DNA of 20,718 nt from a virus. The translations under genes were made by a program, and so were the position numbers. Shown here piece by piece: positions 8,667 to 16,028 of the stretch (positions are counted from its first letter, which is position 1; every line of letters begins with the position of its first letter). Below the pieces are notes generated by a model, which was not told the origin of the DNA, did no database searches, and saw only the letters and a list, made by a program, of their open reading frames with translations. The stretch covers positions 1 through 20,718 of the IMG/VR virus record IMGVR_UViG_3300006079_000241. One strand, written 5' to 3'.

Positions 8667-9395
8667 ATGTCAAAAATTACAAAAGAAATGTCTTACTCGG
8701 TTGCAGATGATTACTTATCTCAATCTACGAAACTAGGCAACAAAGCAACAAACACATTTATTGGTCCAGACCTTATGTGGGTGGATGTTTGGAAAGAAGA
8801 TAAACCAGACGAGGGGCAAGTTAAAGGTACGTTTACATTAGACGTATTAAAAACTAACTACCTTGACGATGGTGATATTGAAGATTACGAGAATGACGAT
8901 CAGGCAGATGCTATTCGTGCATTACCTGTACCATTAGATTGTGACCGTGTAGAAATTAACTGTGATGAAAATCCACATATTTGTGCGATGTTTATCGGTG
9001 GTAAATCAGTTGGTGATGAAACAGGTTCTTATGAAATGTTACCACAGGTTGACTTTACGTTGACTGGTGAAACTAAACCTTTCTATTCTAGAGTTGCAAA
9101 CGATAGTACTCCACCTGATCATGTTTATGATAAAGAAACTTCGGTTTTTGATGTTATAACAGGTAAGTGGGATCTTAAATTAATGCAATCACATAGATCT
9201 TGGGATGACCTTAGACGTGGTAGAAATTTGCAATTAGATGCAACTGACGTGAAGGAAGCATTACCTGAAGGAAAGGGTAACAAAGATTTGTGGATGACAT
9301 ATAGACAAGAATTGAGGGATTTGCCTTCAAAGTTTGACGGATATGAGGCATTCATGGTTCCTAATCCTGATTCTCCAGATGATCTGGTAGACTAA
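8667..9395 (+). CDS. Tail protein with C-terminal tail-assembly-chaperone-like motif
   Basis: The protein has 242 residues; an AGGAGA ribosome-binding site at 8653-8658 supports the ATG at 8667. Residues 1-170 are acidic and unassigned. Residues 178-220 read as the phage tail assembly chaperone / tail-fibre-assembly signature: SWDDLRRGRNLQLDATD, a short spacer, then MTYRQELRDLP. The pattern W..LR..RN..L...D...YRQ.LRDLP is the hallmark of the Phage_tail_APC type (PF16778-like, from memory). Proteins with it usually lie directly after a fibre or tip gene and help it fold or attach, which fits this position after the glycine-rich tip protein. The gene shares transcription with 7710-8648 (18-bp gap) and is closed by the terminator at 9405. 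A structural role rather than a chaperone role is possible because of the large N-terminal part. Confidence 0.65.
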   Translation: MSKITKEMSYSVADDYLSQSTKLGNKATNTFIGPDLMWVDVWKEDKPDEGQVKGTFTLDVLKTNYLDDGDIEDYENDDQADAIRALPVPLDCDRVEINCDENPHICAMFIGGKSVGDETGSYEMLPQVDFTLTGETKPFYSRVANDSTPPDHVYDKETSVFDVITGKWDLKLMQSHRSWDDLRRGRNLQLDATDVKEALPEGKGNKDLWMTYRQELRDLPSKFDGYEAFMVPNPDSPDDLVD

Positions 9396-9404
9396 AAGAT
9401 TAAC

Positions 9405-9428
9405 AAAACCCCTTAATTGGGGTTTTTT
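9405..9428 (+). terminator. Rho-independent terminator
   Basis: A perfect 8-bp stem AAAACCCC / GGGGTTTT (9405-9412 and 9419-9426) with a 6-nt loop TTAATT is followed by two more T residues. It lies 9 bp after the stop codon at 9395 and separates the fibre module from the cargo operon. Confidence 0.92.
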
Positions 9429-9434
9429 ATGGCT

Positions 9435-9442
9435 TATAAATA
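9435..9442 (+). promoter_or_regulatory. T4-type late promoter box upstream of cargo operon
   Basis: A perfect TATAAATA begins 7 bp after the terminator. It would start late transcription into the cargo operon (first ATG at 9526) in addition to the sigma-70 promoter immediately downstream. Confidence 0.7.
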
Positions 9443-9456
9443 ATTTTACAAAAAGG

Positions 9457-9485
9457 TTGACTTTTACATAAAAGTAGGGTATAAT
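9457..9485 (+). promoter_or_regulatory. Near-consensus sigma-70 promoter for cargo operon
   Basis: The -35 TTGACT (9457-9462) and -10 TATAAT (9480-9485) are separated by exactly 17 bp. Only the last base of the -35 box differs from consensus. The start codon at 9526 follows a strong GAGGTGAA ribosome-binding site. This is the only clear host-type promoter noticed in the window and implies expression before the late phase. Confidence 0.85.
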
Positions 9486-9525
9486 TACTCTATTATGATT
9501 ATATTATTAACAAGTGAGGTGAAGA

Positions 9526-10584
9526 ATGAGCAATCGCTCTAAGGCGTTTTTTATAAACGGTGGTGCAGGTCGTGTACTATGTTCAATTCCAGCATTAGAA
9601 AATTACGCAGAAGAATCTGGGGATAAAGACTTTATTATTGTTGCAGAGGGCGGTATGGACTTTTATAGAGGTCATCCGGAACTCCACAAACGAGTTTTTG
9701 ACGTATGGCATAAAGGTCTATTTGAAAATCATTTAAGAGATAAAGATATTATTTCACCAGAACCATATAGGGTGAATGACTACTTTAATCAAAAATGTTC
9801 TTTAGCCGAAGCATTTGATATTCAAATAAATGAATTAGACGGACCACGTACTTTACAAGACCCTGTTTTGAAGTTAAACAAAGAAGAGTTAATTAAAGGA
9901 CATATGGCGGTTCAAGAAATTAAAGCGTCTACCGGAAAGGAAAAAGTAGTTGTAATTCAACCGTTTGGTCGTTCTATTGGAATGCAGGGTGAATTTATGG
10001 TAGACATTTCAAGTCGTTCTTTTGAATTACAGAATATTATTAATATCATAGAAAAGTTAAGAAACGATTATGCTGTTATAGTTATGTCAGAACACCCTTT
10101 ATCTTTACAACAAGATCCAGATAATCCAGTTGCTGGTCCTCAAGTTAAAGATCTACGAATTTGGGCAAGTATTATTAATTCGGCAGACCATTTCTTAGGT
10201 TGCGATTCAGTAGGACAACATATTGTCAAATCATTAGGTAAAACAGCAACAGTTGTAGTAGGTTCTACATATCCAGAAAATATTTCTTATCCTGGTGCTG
10301 AGGGTTTTGACATTATAGATATTGGTAAAGACATCAGAACATATAGTCCAATAAGAATAGCAATGGACGATGAATTAGATAGAGCTAATAACGATGCTAT
10401 AATGATGGATAGTGACCAAGAACAATTAGTTATAGATTCAGTTAAGTCGTTTATGGGCGAACCTGAAAAATTTGAAGGATCTTATACTCCACCTCAACAA
10501 ACTGGTGGTTGTGGAACGATTCCAGCATCTGATGGTATGCCAGAGTACAAATTTAATACAAAAAACCTGTTAGGTGACTTATAA
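9526..10584 (+). CDS. GT9-like (heptosyltransferase family) glycosyltransferase
   Basis: The protein has 352 residues. It has the two-half GT-B layout of ADP-heptose:LPS heptosyltransferases (WaaC/WaaF, GT9). The N-terminal nucleotide-fold loop is INGGAGRVLCSIPALE (10-25), and a VVVIQPFGRS strand-loop (141-150) opens the second half. The donor-binding region is ADHFLGCDSVGQHIVKSLGK (220-239) with D227 and H232, followed by VVVGSTYPE. In characterised WaaC the first loop is GDVL, with Asp as the proposed base; here it is GRVL, with R16 in that place. The ~35-residue C-terminal tail after residue 315 is not part of the usual family fold. The stop at 10584 directly abuts the ATG of the next gene, so the two are probably co-translated. 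With hldE and hldD nearby, ADP-heptose is the likely donor. The acceptor is unknown. Confidence 0.7.
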   Translation: MSNRSKAFFINGGAGRVLCSIPALENYAEESGDKDFIIVAEGGMDFYRGHPELHKRVFDVWHKGLFENHLRDKDIISPEPYRVNDYFNQKCSLAEAFDIQINELDGPRTLQDPVLKLNKEELIKGHMAVQEIKASTGKEKVVVIQPFGRSIGMQGEFMVDISSRSFELQNIINIIEKLRNDYAVIVMSEHPLSLQQDPDNPVAGPQVKDLRIWASIINSADHFLGCDSVGQHIVKSLGKTATVVVGSTYPENISYPGAEGFDIIDIGKDIRTYSPIRIAMDDELDRANNDAIMMDSDQEQLVIDSVKSFMGEPEKFEGSYTPPQQTGGCGTIPASDGMPEYKFNTKNLLGDL

Positions 10585-10607
10585 ATGAGTCAGTGGATTG
10601 CGGGAAT
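10585..10607 (+). repeat. 23-bp identical 5' end of carbamoyltransferase copy 1
   Basis: The first 23 bases of this gene are identical to the first 23 of copy 2 (12372-12394), encoding the same MSQWIAG start. This supports both start codons and origin by duplication. Confidence 0.9.
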
Positions 10608-12375
10608 AACGTTAGGTCATAACGCAGGAGTGTGTCTACTTAAAGACGGAAAAATAGCATTTAGTGTAGAAGAAGAAAGACTTTCTAGATATAAGCACGA
10701 CGGTGGACCTATACTCAGTCTAATGAAGATATTAGATTATACAGATAAATTAGATTATCTTGTAGTATCTAACCCTAATGATTCTAAAAATAGTATTGAA
10801 TATACTGGAGAACCATTATATCAAGGAATCGCAAGAAGACTAGGGTTAATTGAAAATATTAATAATCCAGACAAGACTCACTATCAGGTTATCAATATGT
10901 TTGAAAACCACCATCTACTTCATTCGGCTATTGCTTTTTACAATTCTGGGTTTGAAACGGCAGCTAGCGTCATTGTAGATAGTTCTGGTGCTGGTAGATC
11001 CTTAATAACTAACGAACTTAGTAGTAATTATTACGAAACAGAATCTATTTTTAAATGTTCTTATAGTAAGGGCATTTTTCCGATATTTAAAAAACTTATG
11101 TGCGACAGAGGAGGCGAAAGTTTTCACGTTCCTAACTTTAAAGACGATAATAATACAATTTATGAATTGGTTGTCGACGAAGGTGCTGGGATTGGTAAAG
11201 TGTTTGATGCAATTACGGATTATTGCGGGTTTAGAAACAGTGAATCTGGGAAAACAATGGGTCTATCTGCATTCGGTTCTATAAACAACCAATTGCCTAA
11301 TTTATTTCACACATATGATGGGTGTGATTTTATAAGTGCTAATAAAGAATTAATTAAATGTTTTTACCCAAATAATGCAAAAGTTAATTTAGGAAATTAT
11401 AGTCTTTTAAATACGGACGACTATACTAAAGATTTAACTTTATCCAAAAACAGAAGAGATATGGCATTCAAACTGCAGAAGGAAACAGAAGAACAAGTTT
11501 TAAATTTAATCATCAAGTCGTCCAAGATGGGTAATACTAAGAATGTTGTATTAAGTGGTGGTTATGCATTAAATTGTGTCTCTAATTACTACTACTTGGA
11601 TAAGTTGAAAGAGCATAATATTAAATTATACGTTGAACCCAACTCAAGTGACGCGGGTACAGCAATGGGTGCAGCGATGCTTCATTATTACAATATTAAC
11701 GGTAATATAGATAATAGAGAAAGATCTAATAATTTATTTTTAGGTCCAGAATATAATTACAATATTGACGATATTAATGAAAAAATAAAGAAATATGAAG
11801 CAGATATTATTGAGTGTTCGTATAAAGACGTTGCTAAGTTAATTAAAGATGGAAATATTGTTTCAATATTTCAAGGAAGAAGCGAGAACGGACCAAGGGC
11901 ATTAGGAAATAGAAGTATATTATTCAATCCAACTATAATTAACGGAAAGGATATAGTTAATAAAGTAAAGGGTAGAGAGTATTTTAGACCATTTGCGGCA
12001 TCAGTGATGAAAGATTATGTTCATGAATGGTTTGATATGAAAGGAATGGAAGAATCTCCTAGTATGATGTATGCCGTCGACGTTAATGAAAGTAAAAAAG
12101 AAATTATACCGTCGGTTTTACATGTTGATAATACTTGTAGAATTCAAACTGTTACAAAAGAAGGAAATGATAATTATTATAAACTTATTAGTGAGTTTTA
12201 TAATATTACAGGTGTGCCGATGTTGTTTAACACTTCGTTCAATTTAGGCGGTGAACCTTTAGTCGAAACGATTGATAATGCATTGGTGGTTTTAAATAAT
12301 TCTGAAATAGAATATTGTTTTATGCCAGAATTAGGTAGTTTAATTAGATTATATAATAAAAAGGATAGATTATGA
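10585..12375 (+). CDS. NodU/TobZ-family O-carbamoyltransferase, copy 1
   Basis: The protein has 596 residues, full length for the family. The enzymes transfer a carbamoyl group from carbamoyl phosphate, via carbamoyl-AMP, to a hydroxyl of a sugar or antibiotic. The N-terminal Kae1/ASKHA-like domain shows LGHNAGVCLLKDG (10-22), EEERLSR (29-35), the metal-binding HxxxH at H109/H113, VDSSGAG (131-137), LSGGYALNCVSN (323-334) and DAGTAMG (356-362, D356 as third metal ligand). The C-terminal YrdC-like domain shows GRSENGPRALGNRSIL (431-446), REYFRPFA (464-471), CRIQTV (518-523) and LFNTSFNLGGEPLV (547-560). The start follows AGGTGA and sits right after the previous stop. The stop overlaps the next ATG by 4 nt. 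All key motifs are present, so activity is plausible. The substrate is not known; a sugar made or transferred by the cargo enzymes is inferred. Confidence 0.93.
   Translation: MSQWIAGITLGHNAGVCLLKDGKIAFSVEEERLSRYKHDGGPILSLMKILDYTDKLDYLVVSNPNDSKNSIEYTGEPLYQGIARRLGLIENINNPDKTHYQVINMFENHHLLHSAIAFYNSGFETAASVIVDSSGAGRSLITNELSSNYYETESIFKCSYSKGIFPIFKKLMCDRGGESFHVPNFKDDNNTIYELVVDEGAGIGKVFDAITDYCGFRNSESGKTMGLSAFGSINNQLPNLFHTYDGCDFISANKELIKCFYPNNAKVNLGNYSLLNTDDYTKDLTLSKNRRDMAFKLQKETEEQVLNLIIKSSKMGNTKNVVLSGGYALNCVSNYYYLDKLKEHNIKLYVEPNSSDAGTAMGAAMLHYYNINGNIDNRERSNNLFLGPEYNYNIDDINEKIKKYEADIIECSYKDVAKLIKDGNIVSIFQGRSENGPRALGNRSILFNPTIINGKDIVNKVKGREYFRPFAASVMKDYVHEWFDMKGMEESPSMMYAVDVNESKKEIIPSVLHVDNTCRIQTVTKEGNDNYYKLISEFYNITGVPMLFNTSFNLGGEPLVETIDNALVVLNNSEIEYCFMPELGSLIRLYNKKDRL
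10726..10770 (+). repeat. 45-bp perfect direct repeat between carbamoyltransferase copies (copy 1)
   Basis: All 45 bases, including third codon positions, match 12513-12557. It encodes KILDYTDKLDYLVVS (residues 48-62). Flanking sequence diverges at once on both sides. Confidence 0.95.
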
Positions 12376-12394
12376 GTCAGTGGATTGCGGGAAT
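12372..12394 (+). repeat. 23-bp identical 5' end of carbamoyltransferase copy 2
   Basis: Identical to 10585-10607, the beginning of copy 1. Confidence 0.9.
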
Positions 12395-14144
12395 TGCCCG
12401 AGGACATAATGGTGGTGTATGTTTATTAAAGGACGGTGAGATAGTATTTGCTATTGAAGAAGAGAGGTTATCTAGGAAAAAGTACGATGGTGGACCATAC
12501 GCTTCTATGATTAAGATATTAGATTATACAGATAAATTAGATTATCTTGTAGTATCTCATACGCAACCAGATGATAGTAGAGTCGATTTTAGTGGGGATA
12601 CAGTTTACACTGGTCTTGCTCGTAAAATGAGATTAATTGAAGATGATAGTCAGGTATTAGATTTACATAAGTGGCATCATAAATCTCATGCGGCTTGTGC
12701 TTTTTATCGTTCTGGTTTTGAATCTGCTTGTGCGGTTATTGTCGATGGCGCAGGAACGTTTATCCCTATGGGAATGAACGGTGAAGAAGAAATGACTTGG
12801 GAATTAGAATCTCTTTTTAGTTGTAATTACCCTGATAATTTTAAAACTCTTTATAAACATCAAGGCGGAAGAGGTCCATGGGTTGGAGAGAAACTAGAAA
12901 TGTCCAGCGAACGTGAGGGAGAAGAAGGAACTCACGAATTAATCATTGACGATACTGCCGGAATTGTGAAAGCATACGAAGCAGTGACCCAATATTGCGG
13001 GTGGCAACCGATTGAAGCGGGTAAAACTATGGGTCTATTCCCATATGGTAAACCTAATGACGAAATCCCTGATATTTACACCGATGCTGGAGGTTCATGG
13101 AAAACTACAGATAGAAATCTTATTATTCCAACATATCCTAATGGAGCACTTGTTAATAGTCAAAAATATCCTTCCCTACATACGACTCAAGAAGAAATTG
13201 AAGGAGATGTTACATTACTTCAAAACCGTAGAGATATGGCATATGCTGTTCAAACGGAATCACAACAAATGGTTCTTGACTTAATTCGTAAAGCAGTTAA
13301 GATGAGTGGTGAAAAGAATGTAGTTATTTCTGGTGGATATGGTTTAAATTGTGTTGCTAACTATTGGTACTTAGAGCAGTTGAAAGACGAAGACATTAAC
13401 ATATACGTTGAACCTATTTCTAACGATGCAGGTACAGCAATGGGTGCAGCGTTATTAGTACATCACTCCCTCAATAAAGATAGTGAAATTAAAGGTTATG
13501 CGGAATCCCTATACCTTGGTCCTGTTCAAGAAGAAACTACTGATAAAATTATTGAAATTTCTAAGAAGTACGGAGCATCGGCAATATATGACGGACAGAC
13601 TCCTAAGGATGCTATTGATTTAATTATGAAAGGTCATATTGTTACTCTATTTCAAGATAGGTGTGAGAATGGACCAAGAGCATTAGGAAACCGTTCTATT
13701 TTATTCGACCCAAGATCCCTTGACGGTAAAGACTATGTGAATAGTGTTAAACATCGTGAATACTTTAGACCATTTGCTGGATCTATTTTACACGAACACG
13801 CACACGAATGGTTTGATATGAGAGGACTAGAAGAATCTATGCATATGATGTATGCTATGAATTGCCAACCTGGAGTCGAAGAAAAGATTCCTGCTATTAT
13901 TCATATCGACGGTACTTGTAGAATTCAAACGGTTAAGGAACATCAAAATCCAGTGTACTATGAAATGATTAAAGAGTTTTATGACCAAACTGGTGTACCA
14001 ATTCTTTTCAATACTTCATTTAACTTAGGTGGTGAACCTTTAGTAGAAACTATCGATGATGCCGTTAGAACCCTTAAAGAGAGCGAGATTGAATACCTAT
14101 ATATTCCTCATAACGGAGTTATTGTAGAAGTTAAGAATGTTTGA
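12372..14144 (+). CDS. NodU/TobZ-family O-carbamoyltransferase, copy 2
   Basis: The protein has 590 residues, paralogous to the preceding gene along its whole length. Motifs are RGHNGGVCLLKDG (10-22), HxxxH at H102/H106, VDGAG (124-128), ISGGYGLNCVAN (319-330), DAGTAMG (352-358, D352), CENGPRALGNRSILF (431-445), REYFRPFAG (462-470) and LFNTSFNLGGEPLVET (545-560). Predicted reaction and donor are as for copy 1. The central 125-200 region differs strongly from copy 1, which may reflect a different acceptor. The ATG overlaps the previous stop (ATGA, 12372-12375) after an AAGGAT ribosome-binding site, so translation is coupled. The end overlaps the next start by 8 nt. Keeping two complete copies suggests two acceptor positions or a hetero-complex; this is inferred. 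Confidence 0.93.
   Translation: MSQWIAGIARGHNGGVCLLKDGEIVFAIEEERLSRKKYDGGPYASMIKILDYTDKLDYLVVSHTQPDDSRVDFSGDTVYTGLARKMRLIEDDSQVLDLHKWHHKSHAACAFYRSGFESACAVIVDGAGTFIPMGMNGEEEMTWELESLFSCNYPDNFKTLYKHQGGRGPWVGEKLEMSSEREGEEGTHELIIDDTAGIVKAYEAVTQYCGWQPIEAGKTMGLFPYGKPNDEIPDIYTDAGGSWKTTDRNLIIPTYPNGALVNSQKYPSLHTTQEEIEGDVTLLQNRRDMAYAVQTESQQMVLDLIRKAVKMSGEKNVVISGGYGLNCVANYWYLEQLKDEDINIYVEPISNDAGTAMGAALLVHHSLNKDSEIKGYAESLYLGPVQEETTDKIIEISKKYGASAIYDGQTPKDAIDLIMKGHIVTLFQDRCENGPRALGNRSILFDPRSLDGKDYVNSVKHREYFRPFAGSILHEHAHEWFDMRGLEESMHMMYAMNCQPGVEEKIPAIIHIDGTCRIQTVKEHQNPVYYEMIKEFYDQTGVPILFNTSFNLGGEPLVETIDDAVRTLKESEIEYLYIPHNGVIVEVKNV
12513..12557 (+). repeat. 45-bp perfect direct repeat between carbamoyltransferase copies (copy 2)
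   Basis: Identical to 10726-10770. A shorter 21-bp identity also links 11656-11676 and 13431-13451 (the DAGTAMG motif region). Confidence 0.95.
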
Positions 14145-14820
14145 AATTAACGATGCAGCGTCTATTCGTGTTATTACGGAGATAGGACCGAATAAAGTTA
14201 GTGTTATTATTGTCGACGATTTCTATAAAAACCCAGATGAAATTCGCAATTTGGCACTCAAAACTAAACCAATAACAAAAGAAGAAAATCCACAATTAAA
14301 TGGAGGAGTTCATAAGAAGCGTATATATTTAGAAACAGATGATGTTAGGAATAATTTAAAAGACACTTACTCAAACTTAGTATCTGTTCCAAATATTTGG
14401 AAAATGAAAAAACAAGATAAGTTGTTTAATAATGCTTGGGATTCTACAAATTTCCTTTGTAATAGTATGAATGAGAGTGAGATTACAGGCGGATGTCCAC
14501 ATACAGACGGGGATTCTTGTCATTTTGCGTCTGTAATATATTTGAATACTCCAGAAGAATGTGCTGGTGGTACTGGGTTATTTTCATATGATGGAGGAAT
14601 GACATCTTTTGATGGTATGCGGTTCTGTCCCCAAGAAGATAATGGTGACGTTGATGATTGGATTTCAGAAAGCAGAACACCGCACTGGGTATTAGAATAT
14701 ACTATTCCTATGAAATATAACAGAATGATTTTATATGAAGGAAATGTATTTCATAGTCAAATATTTAAAAGAGGAATGTTTGACAATTACGACAGATTAA
14801 ATCAATCATTGTTCATGTAA
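14137..14820 (+). CDS. 2OG-Fe(II)-oxygenase-like protein (DUF6445 type), copy 1
   Basis: The protein has 227 residues. It starts with a strand and VDDFYKNPDEIRNLAL (26-41), the opening of DUF6445-type proteins. The double-stranded beta-helix core shows a PHTDGDS HxD pair (H122, D124), LNTPEECAGGTGLF (136-149), and the distal NVFHSQ (H206), the arrangement of the facial triad of 2-oxoglutarate/Fe(II) oxygenases. R195 in KYNRMILY may help. The reaction would be hydroxylation or another oxidation; the substrate is unknown. It overlaps the end of carbamoyltransferase 2 by 8 nt and precedes its paralogue by 11 bp. The DUF number is from memory, while the HxD...H pattern is directly visible. DUF6445 members have no assigned chemistry that I know of, so the oxygenase role is inferred. 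Confidence 0.65.
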   Translation: MFEINDAASIRVITEIGPNKVSVIIVDDFYKNPDEIRNLALKTKPITKEENPQLNGGVHKKRIYLETDDVRNNLKDTYSNLVSVPNIWKMKKQDKLFNNAWDSTNFLCNSMNESEITGGCPHTDGDSCHFASVIYLNTPEECAGGTGLFSYDGGMTSFDGMRFCPQEDNGDVDDWISESRTPHWVLEYTIPMKYNRMILYEGNVFHSQIFKRGMFDNYDRLNQSLFM

Positions 14821-14831
14821 AGGTTATAACG

Positions 14832-15578
14832 ATGGATATAAAAATAATAGACGAAAAGGAAATTTTCGAAGTAAACGAAAACTTAAATATTAGATTCGAA
14901 GAAGTGGGTTTATATACAGCACTTATTATAGATGATTTTTATAAGAATCCAGAAATGGTACGTGAACTTTTAATAGATATACCTAGCACAGAAAGACCGA
15001 ATGTTAAATATTCTGCGGTTGGTAGGAAAATTGCGTGTAATATAGACATCAGACCTCTAACTGATATTTTTTATGATATAATAACAAATTATGTAGATGG
15101 GTGTGAAAACCATAGTTATGAATCATTTAAAGCATCATTTGAACAACAATCATTTGCTGGTAACATTATAAAGGAACAAGACTTATTAAATATTCCAAAC
15201 GGAACAAAAGTTCCTCATGTTGATGGGATGATTGAAGACTTTTTGAACGCACAACGTGGGGGTAAATTTGTAACGGGCAGGAGTGGAGTTGCCTCACTTA
15301 TTACACTTAATACTCAAGAAGAGTGTGCTGGTGGTACAGCCTTTTTTAGGTTTGAGGGTACGCAACAACCCGATTCTGAGTATAGAGATAGAATAGAATT
15401 GGTTGATAATTATGTAACAGAAAGTGTAGGTCAGTGGGAATATATAAAAACAATCCCTATGAAATTTAATAGATTAATAATATATCCAAATTATATTTTT
15501 CATACGGGACATATAGAGAAAGGAATGGGGTTCGACGGAAAACCATTATATAGAATAAATCAAGTAGTTGTACCTTAA
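14832..15578 (+). CDS. 2OG-Fe(II)-oxygenase-like protein (DUF6445 type), copy 2
   Basis: The protein has 248 residues, paralogous to the preceding gene. Shared landmarks are IDDFYKNPEMVREL (33-46), LNTQEECAGGTAFF (159-172) and TIPMKFNRLIIYPNYIFHTG (207-226). The putative facial triad is H129, D131 (VPHVDG) and H224. Its middle is longer and different from copy 1 (residues 50-128), pointing to a different substrate. The start follows an AAAGGTTATA leader 11 bp after the previous stop, so it belongs to the same operon. The cupin gene begins 12 bp later. Confidence 0.65.
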   Translation: MDIKIIDEKEIFEVNENLNIRFEEVGLYTALIIDDFYKNPEMVRELLIDIPSTERPNVKYSAVGRKIACNIDIRPLTDIFYDIITNYVDGCENHSYESFKASFEQQSFAGNIIKEQDLLNIPNGTKVPHVDGMIEDFLNAQRGGKFVTGRSGVASLITLNTQEECAGGTAFFRFEGTQQPDSEYRDRIELVDNYVTESVGQWEYIKTIPMKFNRLIIYPNYIFHTGHIEKGMGFDGKPLYRINQVVVP

Positions 15579-15590
15579 AGGAGTTATATT

Positions 15591-16028
15591 ATGGAAATGA
15601 TTGAAAAAGGGTGGGGAAGAGAAGTAATTCTAGAATCTAACGATAAGTATTGTATGAAAGTTTTACAGTTTGATAAAGCAGGCGGTACATCATCTATGCA
15701 CTTTCACGTAGAGAAAGACGAAACTTGGACGATACTGAGTGGTAAAATAAAAGTTGAACTTATGGATTTAGAAGATGCTTCTGTAGAAGAACTTATTATT
15801 GAAGAAAGAGGAGTTATTAGGATAAAACCAATGACTCCCCATAAAGTAACAGCATTAGAAGATGGAACTTCTATTATGGAATGCTCGTCGTTTGATAGTC
15901 CATCAGATAATTATAGAGTATTTCCTGGAGATAGTCAAATGCCCCAAAAAGAAGAAGAAGTTTCAACTAGCAACAACTCTTTTGAAACTAATCGAAGTGG
16001 GGTGAAAATGAATCTTTTGGAAAGTTAG
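15591..16028 (+). CDS. Single-domain cupin (sugar-isomerase-like)
   Basis: The protein has 145 residues with a strong AAAGGAG ribosome-binding site. The core is one cupin barrel. It opens KGWGREVILESNDKYCMKVL (6-25), the style of mannose-6-phosphate-isomerase-like cupins found next to nucleotide-sugar genes. Motif 1 is SMHFHVEKDETWTILSG (35-51) with H37, H39 and E44. Motif 2 is IKPMTPHKV (78-86) with H84. These four residues form a usual metal site. Residues 110-145 are a polar, probably disordered tail (QKEEEVSTSNNS), and this tail's coding DNA overlaps the convergent hldD gene by 41 nt. It is the last gene of the cargo operon. A sugar-phosphate isomerase or epimerase role is possible, but small cupins are functionally diverse, so the reaction is not assigned. 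Confidence 0.7.
   Translation: MEMIEKGWGREVILESNDKYCMKVLQFDKAGGTSSMHFHVEKDETWTILSGKIKVELMDLEDASVEELIIEERGVIRIKPMTPHKVTALEDGTSIMECSSFDSPSDNYRVFPGDSQMPQKEEEVSTSNNSFETNRSGVKMNLLES

Noticed and set aside
12198-12407. Reverse-strand open frame opposite the end of carbamoyltransferase 1
   Set aside because: It mirrors the conserved LFNTSFNLGGEPLV region of a certain gene. It has no ribosome-binding site and no protein-like features.
13012-13284. Plus-strand frame inside carbamoyltransferase 2
   Set aside because: It lies in an alternative frame of a clearly homologous gene, with frame-shadow composition.
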